From Gallionellales bacterium GWA2_60_142 (GTDB taxonomy: Bacteria; Pseudomonadota; Gammaproteobacteria; Burkholderiales; Gallionellaceae): 53,043 bases of DNA. The notes beneath the pieces are model-generated. The model worked only from the letters and a program-made list of their open reading frames with translations, ran no database searches and was not told the origin of the DNA. The position numbers and the translations under genes were made by a program. Below, piece after piece: positions 47,048 to 53,043 of this stretch (its first letter is position 1; every line of letters starts with the position of its first letter). The stretch covers positions 1 through 53,043 of the forward strand of contig MGWR01000056.1 in assembly GCA_001801085.1 (NCBI GenBank), read 5' to 3'.

Positions 47048-49489
47048 TTATTCAGTCTGCCGCGGCATATGCGTCCAGTAGCGTCTATGGCTTTGGCGGT
47101 AGCGTTCCAGCTTCAGGCCGTGAGTATCCATCTCGACCAGAATTGCGCCATCCATATCCGAGCGCAGCAGTTGCGCGCCGCTGTCGGCGTAGCGTTGCAG
47201 TACATCTGCGTGCGGGTGGCCGAAGCGGTTGCGGTAGCCGGAGGTGAACACCACATGGTCTGGCAATGTCGCGGCGACGAAGTCCTGGCTGGACGACGTC
47301 TTGCTGCCGTGATGGGGCGCGATCAGCAGTGTGGTGTGCAGGGCGTCGCCATGTTGCTTGAGCAGCCGCCGTTCGCCGCCTTTCTCGATGTCGCCGACCA
47401 GCAGGATGCGCTGATCGCCGATACCGATGCGCAGCACGCAGCTTAGTTCGTTGTCCTGCTTCTTGTCGTACACGCCCGGCGTCTTGTCCGGGTGCAGCAC
47501 GTCGAAGCGCACGCCATCCCATTCCCAGCCCTGTCCATCGGCGCAACGCTTTGTCTCCCATTTCCCGTTTACGGGATAACCAGCGACTTGTCCGCTTGCG
47601 GACTTAGTCGATTGGCTAGTTGTTCCATCAGAGGGGTTGGGGGAGCGGGGGAGCAGTCGGCGTAGCGGATGCTCGTCCGGCAGCGAAGACGACAGCCAGC
47701 CGGCCGGCATGGCTTGCAGCATCGAGGCAGCGCCGCCGATGTGGTCAAGGTCGTCGTGGCTGAGCATCATGCCATCCAGATCGGAAACTCCGAGTGCGCG
47801 CAGTGTTGGCACGAGGATGCGGTTGCCGCTGTCGGCTTCGCCGGAAAAGTCCGGGCCGGCGTCGTACAGCAGCGCATGGTTGTGGGTCTGGGCGGCGACG
47901 GCGAGCCCCTGTCCGACGTCGAACACGATCAGCCGCAATGTGCCATCCGCCGGAGGTTCGGGTGCGTTCAGAAACATCGGCAACATCAACGGCACGCCCA
48001 GCCAGCGCGCCGGGAAACCGCGCGGCAACAGCAGCCACATTGCGCCCAGCACGGCGACGACGATGCTCCATGCGGGCGGGGCGTGCTGCGTCCACACTGC
48101 CTGCGGCATTGCACTCAACCATTCGAGGAAGCGCATCGTCCCGTCCATCGCGATATGCGCCAGCCACAGCGGAACCTCGGTCGGCAGGGCCGCGCCGAGC
48201 AGCACCAGCGGCACGACGATCAGGCTGACCAGCGGGATTGCCAGCGCGTTGGCGAGCGGCGAGACCAGCGACACCTGCTGGAATAGCGCGAGCAGCAGCG
48301 GCGTCAGGCCGACGGTCATCGCCCATTGCACCGCCGTGTATTCCTTCAGCCATGACAGGTGTTCGATGCGGTGCGCGGTCACGTACAGAATCAGCACGAC
48401 CGCGCCGAACGACAGCCAGAAACCTGCCGAAGTCGCCGCCCAGGGATCGGGGATCAATACGCCCAGCAGCGCAATCGCGAGTATCTGACCGAGCGAGAAA
48501 TTGCGGTTCAGCCACAGCGCGGCAGTCACCGCGGCGACCATGTACACGGTGCGCTGCGCCGGTACGGCGAAACCGGCGAGCAGCGCGTAGCCGATCGCCG
48601 TCAGCAGCGCGGCGAGTGCGGCTGCCTTGCGCGCCGGTAGCCACAGCGTCAGCCGCGTACTGCGCCGCCACAGCCAGTAAGCGACGGCGAAGGCGAGGCT
48701 GGCGAGCATGGTGATATGGAGTCCGGAGATCGACATCAAATGGTTGACCCCGGTGCGCGTGAACACCTGCCATTGGGGCGAGGGGATGCCGGCTTGGTCG
48801 CCTATCGCCAGCGCGCTCAACACGCCGGCGTAGGGCGCGCCGGCCAGCGTCGCGGAAAATTTGTCGCGCACCGCCTCGCGCCATGTCTCGATGCGGTAGT
48901 CGAATCCTTCCGCGAGTTCGTCCAGCCTTGCGTTGTCTCCTTTCGAATGCACGTAGCCGACAGCGCGCAGGTCGCGTTCCAGCATCCATCCCTCGAAATC
49001 GAAACCGCCCGGATTTGCCGTGCCGTGCGGCTGTTTCAGGCGCAGCGTGAAACGCCAGCGTTCGCCGGCGTGGACGGCGGGCGGCGGCGATTTGTCGTTG
49101 GCGTAGGTGCTGAGGTAGACATGCGCCGGCACTTTCGCACCTTCGGTCAGAACCTGCTCGATGTCGAAGCGGAAGCGCAATCCGCGCTCGTGGCTGCGTG
49201 GCGGCTCCGCCACCACGCCGACGACGGCGATGTCACGTCCTTGCCATTCGTCCGACAGGGCAGACGACAGCCGTTGATCGGCCCGCCACGCGGCGTGGTA
49301 AAAGCCCAGCCCGCAGGCGAGCAGCGCGATCGCGATGGCGCGGGAGAAGCGCAGCAGGGGAGTGCGGCGAGGAATCAGCAGCGCAGGCAAAAGCCCGGGC
49401 AACAGCCAGGCCCAGACAAAGTCGGGCAGCACCGGCTGTTGTTGCAGCCACCACACGCCCAGAGTGAATGAAATCGCGAAGACAACCAT
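47048..49489 (-). CDS. comEC: DNA internalisation channel ComEC/Rec2
   Basis: An 813-residue membrane protein that forms the channel for single-stranded DNA in natural transformation. N-terminal helices and a DUF4131-type OB domain (residues about 30-180), the competence core with SISGLHITMLASLAF and FAVPAQRTVYMVAAV (about 220-490), then a metallo-beta-lactamase-like domain with VFDVGQGLAVAAQ, LLYDAGPDF, MMLSHDDLDHIGG and LIAPHHGSKTSS. Near residue 613-645 is an odd segment (RSPNPSDGTTSQSTKSAS through NGKWETK) rich in small palindromes at DNA level, probably a repeat insertion. With FimV it suggests type IV pilus based DNA uptake. Confidence 0.93.
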   Translation of the reverse strand: MVVFAISFTLGVWWLQQQPVLPDFVWAWLLPGLLPALLIPRRTPLLRFSRAIAIALLACGLGFYHAAWRADQRLSSALSDEWQGRDIAVVGVVAEPPRSHERGLRFRFDIEQVLTEGAKVPAHVYLSTYANDKSPPPAVHAGERWRFTLRLKQPHGTANPGGFDFEGWMLERDLRAVGYVHSKGDNARLDELAEGFDYRIETWREAVRDKFSATLAGAPYAGVLSALAIGDQAGIPSPQWQVFTRTGVNHLMSISGLHITMLASLAFAVAYWLWRRSTRLTLWLPARKAAALAALLTAIGYALLAGFAVPAQRTVYMVAAVTAALWLNRNFSLGQILAIALLGVLIPDPWAATSAGFWLSFGAVVLILYVTAHRIEHLSWLKEYTAVQWAMTVGLTPLLLALFQQVSLVSPLANALAIPLVSLIVVPLVLLGAALPTEVPLWLAHIAMDGTMRFLEWLSAMPQAVWTQHAPPAWSIVVAVLGAMWLLLPRGFPARWLGVPLMLPMFLNAPEPPADGTLRLIVFDVGQGLAVAAQTHNHALLYDAGPDFSGEADSGNRILVPTLRALGVSDLDGMMLSHDDLDHIGGAASMLQAMPAGWLSSSLPDEHPLRRLLPRSPNPSDGTTSQSTKSASGQVAGYPVNGKWETKRCADGQGWEWDGVRFDVLHPDKTPGVYDKKQDNELSCVLRIGIGDQRILLVGDIEKGGERRLLKQHGDALHTTLLIAPHHGSKTSSSQDFVAATLPDHVVFTSGYRNRFGHPHADVLQRYADSGAQLLRSDMDGAILVEMDTHGLKLERYRQSHRRYWTHMPRQTE
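47553..47650. repeat. Palindrome-rich insertion in comEC
   Basis: CCCGTTTACGGG and GTCCGCTTGCGGAC (a 6-bp stem) lie side by side, followed by GGGGTTGGGGGAGCGGGGG. The encoded segment has no counterpart in the family fold. The exact ends are uncertain. Confidence 0.5.
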
Positions 49490-49519
49490 GCGCCAGAATA
49501 GCGCCGAATCGGCGGGGCG

Positions 49520-50086
49520 TTAAGGGCAGGTCATGGGAATGCCGTACAAATTCGGCATGTCGCGCGCGAAAGCCGGCGGCGGCTGAAAACAAATCTCACC
49601 CGCATCGGTGACGATTTTCAGCATGCCGTTGGCGAGGCGTATTTCGTCGTGAGGTTGGCGCAGATATTGATCCAGCGAACCGATGGGCGTGTTGGTTTTT
49701 TTCTTTTCTTCGGCTGCAAATAGCTGTTCGGCTTTTCTTGCTTCGATTCGCGCCATGCTTTTTGCCGACTCCATTAACTGTTGCGAATTGAAAACCGGAG
49801 GGGCGGGCGTATCGGGCTGCGCGATGCGCTCTGCATGTTCCATGGTGGAGGCAGATGGAATGGGCGGGTTGTCATGGACTTCGGCGGGCGCAATGTCCGG
49901 GATGCGGGCAGGTTCTGGCGTCGTCGGCGCGGAGAAATAGACCTCGATTGGGCGCGGATGGGGGAGATGACTTTTTGTTGCCGGACGAATGACATAGAGA
50001 AGAGCAACGTGCAGCAACAGCGACAGCAAGATGAACGGCACAAGCCGGTGCGGTGGGTTGGGGATGTGCGGGTGCAGGATGCGCAT
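49520..50086 (-). CDS. TonB-like proline-rich membrane-anchored protein of unknown function
   Basis: A 188-residue protein starting MRILHPHIPNPPHRL (four codons after another ATG at 50098). One membrane helix (PFILLSLLLHVALLYVI, residues about 17-33) is followed by RPATKSHLPHPRPIEVYF, a periplasmic region rich in Pro/Ala, and a conserved-looking C-terminus with GSLDQYLRQPHDEIRLANG and CFQPPPAFARDMPNLYGIP. The N-terminal layout is that of TonB/energy-transducing proteins, but the C-terminal domain is different and has two cysteines. It lies 30 bp before comEC on the same strand. Confidence 0.65.
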   Translation of the reverse strand: MRILHPHIPNPPHRLVPFILLSLLLHVALLYVIRPATKSHLPHPRPIEVYFSAPTTPEPARIPDIAPAEVHDNPPIPSASTMEHAERIAQPDTPAPPVFNSQQLMESAKSMARIEARKAEQLFAAEEKKKTNTPIGSLDQYLRQPHDEIRLANGMLKIVTDAGEICFQPPPAFARDMPNLYGIPMTCP

Positions 50087-50102
50087 TGACCACTCCATAG
50101 GG

Positions 50103-51488
50103 CTAACTTATCCCCGAATCTACAGAGCTGTAGATGACCTTCAGGTTGAGAAAACGTTCCAGTACCTTCCTCTTCGCCGCACAGCGCTCCTCTGCCCAGC
50201 AAGACTTGTAAACTTTTTCAATCTTTCCGCCCTTGGACAGGGTGATCTCAAAGGGCTTGCCCATCAATACGGTATGAACGTAGCTCACGAAAGCCTCGGC
50301 AAAGTCATCATGGGGATTCGTGGCGGCATAGAGCGTGGGGAAGTTGGTGTGCTCAAGCGCTTCGTAGCTATGGATCATCTCCTTTGCCGGGAGTTTTGCG
50401 CCGAAGTAGTACACCACGTTCTTGCGTTGTGTGAAGCGCTGATCGAAGACGGTCAGGTATCGATTGTCGGCTTTTGAAATGAGCCAGGACAGATTGAAGA
50501 ACGGATAGCTCGCGGTCGTATTAATGTTCTTCGGATCGGTGTTCCAATTGGGATTAATGCCCGCCTCAATGGCAAGTACGTGGCCCAGTTCATGGAGCAG
50601 GATGTACTGAATTGCCTGTTTGCGATTGTTCTGCGACGCTTCCTCGATGGTTGCATTCAGCTTGAATTCGGGGCTTGCAGTGAAAGGAGAGTTTTCTTTC
50701 CAAGCTGCCCAGTCATTGGCGGTTCTGCTCTGCAAGACTGAGGCATCGAGGACGATATAGCCTGCGACGGGTTTCGATGTATCGTGTATTTGCTCTGTAA
50801 ATCCGCTTCCTCCAAGGTCTTCGACGAAATAGATGCCCGCCAGTTTTTGCGTGAGCAAGCGTCGCACCGGAGCAGGAATTTCCACAAATGCATTGCGCAC
50901 GTCGGAGAGAAATTCGGCAGATAGGGTGGCGGCTCGCGGCTTGTTTGGATATCCGTAATTGAAATTATCCAGCGCGAGGTATTCCACCAGTTCGGATGGT
51001 GCTGGGCCTATACGCTCTGGGAGCGGTTTCGTAAGTGCGCCCTGCCAGAATGCAAGTTTTCTGGTTATGTGATTTCGTTCTGCGGCGACTGAATAAGCTT
51101 TATCTGCGTATCGAGTGATGGCAGCGCCAGCTACCGTGGCCAATATGCATAAAACAGTGTAACCAACACACACAAGCAGGGATTTGACTCTATGCGTCGG
51201 CGCTCGACTCAGCACCAAGTAGTAAGGAATGGCTATGAATGGCGCAGCAACAACCGCGATATTTAGCCATCTTGGACGGATGAAAGAGCGCACTTTGCTA
51301 TCGCGGTAATACCAGCCGAATAGCAGAACTTCAGGTGCGACCACGAAAATGGCATACCACCACGATGCTTCGAAAATGCCGTGGGATTTCAGGTATGCAG
51401 CAGCTCCTCCAGAAATGATGGAGAAAAGCAGCAGTGCGATAAGTGATTGCTTTCCGGTAATTTGTCGCGATTCTGGAGAGATTTGCAT
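50103..51488 (-). CDS. Membrane protein with a zinc metallopeptidase-like HELGH motif
   Basis: A 461-residue protein. About four membrane helices (residues 14-135) precede a large soluble part. QYILLHELGHVLAIEAGIN (near residue 296) has the H-E-x-x-H zinc motif of gluzincin or metzincin peptidases. EVLLFGWYYRD and the later HSYEALEHTNFPTLYAATNPHDDFAEAFVSYV-like stretch suggest a third ligand in DDFAEAF. I cannot name the family. The stop and the start of the upstream regulator abut: the ATG follows the regulator stop with no gap, so they are co-translated. GC is lower than the neighbours. Confidence 0.65.
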   Translation of the reverse strand: MQISPESRQITGKQSLIALLLFSIISGGAAAYLKSHGIFEASWWYAIFVVAPEVLLFGWYYRDSKVRSFIRPRWLNIAVVAAPFIAIPYYLVLSRAPTHRVKSLLVCVGYTVLCILATVAGAAITRYADKAYSVAAERNHITRKLAFWQGALTKPLPERIGPAPSELVEYLALDNFNYGYPNKPRAATLSAEFLSDVRNAFVEIPAPVRRLLTQKLAGIYFVEDLGGSGFTEQIHDTSKPVAGYIVLDASVLQSRTANDWAAWKENSPFTASPEFKLNATIEEASQNNRKQAIQYILLHELGHVLAIEAGINPNWNTDPKNINTTASYPFFNLSWLISKADNRYLTVFDQRFTQRKNVVYYFGAKLPAKEMIHSYEALEHTNFPTLYAATNPHDDFAEAFVSYVHTVLMGKPFEITLSKGGKIEKVYKSCWAEERCAAKRKVLERFLNLKVIYSSVDSGIS

Positions 51489-51827
51489 TCAGGCCGATTG
51501 CAGTTTCGTTCCGTTTTGTTTGTCTTGTGCCGACATCGCGGGGCGGTCGAGCGGCAGCAGTTTTTGCAACGCCAGAATGTAGTTTTGCAATGCGGTGCGA
51601 CCGGTTTCGGTCAAGGCGTAACAGGTCTGGGTGCGGGCGGCGCTGTCGTCCTTGCGGATGCTTACATAATCGGCGGCGATCAGTTTCTTCAGGTGCGAAT
51701 CCAGATTGCCGTCGGAAACATCCAATTGCCGCTTGAGTTCGGTGAACGTGGCCTCACCCGCGCCCGCCAGAAAGGCGGCGAGCTGGGTGCGCAAGGGCTG
51801 GTGCAGCAAGGGGTCGAGTATCTCCAT
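51489..51827 (-). CDS. Winged-helix transcriptional regulator
   Basis: A 112-residue protein of the small winged-helix (ArsR-like/DUF-type) group: LLHQPLRTQLAAFLAGAGEATFTELKRQ is the first helices and recognition helix, DVSDGNLDSHLKKLIAADYVSI the DNA-reading helix, and YALTETGRTALQNYI the wing and dimer helix. The C-terminal helix would dimerise. It is transcribed with the membrane peptidase gene downstream and lies 5 bp after the lipoprotein gene, so it may regulate this local group. The signal sensed is unknown; no cysteine pair for metals is seen. Confidence 0.8.
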   Translation of the reverse strand: MEILDPLLHQPLRTQLAAFLAGAGEATFTELKRQLDVSDGNLDSHLKKLIAADYVSIRKDDSAARTQTCYALTETGRTALQNYILALQKLLPLDRPAMSAQDKQNGTKLQSA

Positions 51828-51832
51828 GGCGA

Positions 51833-52228
51833 TTACTTCTGGTTCATTTTGATGTGCAGGTATCCGGCATTGCTGCCGTCTTCCTGCGGGATACGGAGTT
51901 CGAGATTCGTTTCGATCAAGCTGCGCGCGGGCTGCCAGTTCTTGCCGTCGAAGCTGGCGAATTGTTTGAACACGTACACATCGCGCTTGAGCGTGACATG
52001 CAGCGTCGATTGTCCTTCATGCTCGAACAGGTTGCCGTCCACCACGGTGGATACCGGCAGCGGTGTGCCTGCCGGGTAGTGCAGTACATAGTTATTTTCT
52101 TTCGGCAATGGCTGGCCAAAGCGGATTTGCGGCGCTTGGGCGATTTCGGCGGTGCTGGGCGGCAGGCCGGCGCAGGCGGAGAGGGCGATGCAAGTGGCGG
52201 CGGCGAACAGCGTGCGGGCGAGTTTCAT
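51833..52228 (-). CDS. Lipoprotein of unknown function
   Basis: A 131-residue protein with signal peptide and lipobox ALSAC (cysteine at residue 19), so a likely outer-membrane or periplasmic lipoprotein. The body has beta-like segments (NYVLHYPAGTPLPVSTVV, STLHVTLKRDVYVFKQFASF) resembling the end of the membrane protein encoded upstream, which also has LLPAGSSIPVKVEVSGNVF. The similarity suggests a related beta domain. It is in the same operon, 18 bp downstream of that gene. Confidence 0.7.
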   Translation of the reverse strand: MKLARTLFAAATCIALSACAGLPPSTAEIAQAPQIRFGQPLPKENNYVLHYPAGTPLPVSTVVDGNLFEHEGQSTLHVTLKRDVYVFKQFASFDGKNWQPARSLIETNLELRIPQEDGSNAGYLHIKMNQK

Positions 52229-52246
52229 GGGTATCTCCTAGGTAGG

Positions 52247-53043
52247 TTAGCGGGGTTGGTGTTGCGTTTCGACGACCAGACTGGTGCGTATTTCCGGGCC
52301 TTTTTGCGGAGTCAGTTCGGCCTTGATCCACGGGATGCGAACCCAGTTGGCTTCGCGCGCTAATGCCCAGCTTTCGCCGGGGAAGCGCCAGTCGCCGGTG
52401 GGTTGGCCGTTGCTCATCATGATTTCGAGCGGCTCGTTCAACTCCAGCGGCAGCACCGATGCGCTGCTGGCGCGGAACACGTTGCCGGAGACTTCGACCT
52501 TGACCGGGATGCTGCTGCCGGCGGGCAGGAGGACGACCTGTTGCGCGGCGGGTTGTTTGCGGAATTCTTCCAGCGACACCAATGGCGCTTCGGGCGGCAC
52601 GTGGGCATAGGCCATCCGTTGCGCCAGCAGCGGCGGAATCAGCACGCACAGCAGCCAGCCCGCGGATTGCACTAGCCGCAGCCATACGTCGCGCTCCCGT
52701 CCGCGATCTAGCATCGCGGCCAGCAAGGGCAGTCCCAGTCCCAAGGTGGAGGCGGCGACCCACTGCGAGGCGACATAATTCAGGCGGAATGCCAGCATCC
52801 CGATGCCGATGGCGATGAGGAGCGCGCCAGACCACTCCAGCAATTCCTCTGAAAACAGACCGTGGATATATAGCCCCAGCCCGGCTAATACCACCCATGC
52901 GGCGAAGATCATGTAGCCGCCGCCATAAAAAAATGTGGCAAAGGTCAGCAGCACGCCGACCGACATCAGCAGCCACCACACCTTGAGCACTTGCCGGTGG
53001 ATGAACGACCAGGCTTCGTCGCGCGCCTGTTTGGCGCGGCGGG
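52247..53043 (-). CDS. Membrane protein of unknown function, N-terminus beyond the window
   Basis: The frame is open to the window edge, and the residues before the first start (RRAKQARDEAWSFIHRQ) look coding, so the true start probably lies outside. Six or so hydrophobic segments (VWWLLMSVGVLLTFATFFYGG, ALLIAIGIGMLAF, LLCVLIPPLLA) are followed by a periplasmic beta domain with VLLPAGSSIPVKVEVSGNVFR and EIMMSNGQPTGDWRFPGESW. I do not recognise it. The last domain resembles the lipoprotein encoded downstream. It heads the operon with the lipoprotein, regulator and metallopeptidase-like gene. Confidence 0.6.
   Translation of the reverse strand, partial: RRAKQARDEAWSFIHRQVLKVWWLLMSVGVLLTFATFFYGGGYMIFAAWVVLAGLGLYIHGLFSEELLEWSGALLIAIGIGMLAFRLNYVASQWVAASTLGLGLPLLAAMLDRGRERDVWLRLVQSAGWLLCVLIPPLLAQRMAYAHVPPEAPLVSLEEFRKQPAAQQVVLLPAGSSIPVKVEVSGNVFRASSASVLPLELNEPLEIMMSNGQPTGDWRFPGESWALAREANWVRIPWIKAELTPQKGPEIRTSLVVETQHQPR

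Overview
The window is a dense, high-GC chromosomal segment of a betaproteobacterium. The gene order leuC-leuD-leuB-asd-fimV-ecfT-truA-trpFBA-accD-folC-dedD-cvpA-purF-metZ is the betaproteobacterial arrangement. Protein flavour and a Gram-positive-like LexA box (GAACGAACGTTC) before recA point to the Gallionellales (Sideroxydans/Gallionella-like). That placement is inference; no rRNA gene is present.

Layout: 1-2919 holds the end of an isoquinoline 1-oxidoreductase-type molybdoenzyme operon (small subunit tail, Tat-exported large subunit, MocA-like nucleotidyltransferase). 3093-5425 (minus strand) holds serB, a small toxin-antitoxin pair whose toxin has lost its start, and an alpha/beta hydrolase. 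5592-24006 is a long plus-strand biosynthetic run: leucine, aspartate semialdehyde, FimV, tRNA modification, tryptophan, acetyl-CoA carboxylase, folate, purine and methionine genes. A SAM-II riboswitch with an attenuator precedes metZ. 24100-25750 is recA-recX. 25761-26470 is an unknown minus-strand gene pair, one with GMGA repeats. 26986-30896 is a partial arn (aminoarabinose) cluster with split arnA. 30989-36042 encodes HDOD, hybrid histidine kinase and HD-GYP signalling proteins. 36068-41406 (minus) contains a DUF302 gene, miaA, an MFS transporter, a DUF2971 gene and mutL. 41615-44629 is pntAB with a strong terminator. 45381 to the end is all minus strand: bacteriohemerythrin, cheZ, DUF4149, comEC and several poorly known envelope genes.

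Two themes stand out. First, short palindromic dispersed repeats lie between genes and also in frame inside conserved genes (serB, folC twice, mutL, probably comEC), adding linker-like peptides. Second, three genes look internally or N-terminally deleted by roughly 45-55 codons each: asd (with frameshift), dedD (lost membrane anchor) and an arnC-like glycosyltransferase (lost one membrane hairpin segment). Either this genome is undergoing small deletions or the assembly has dropped short segments; read mapping would decide.

No rRNA, tRNA, CRISPR array, insertion sequence or prophage was recognised.
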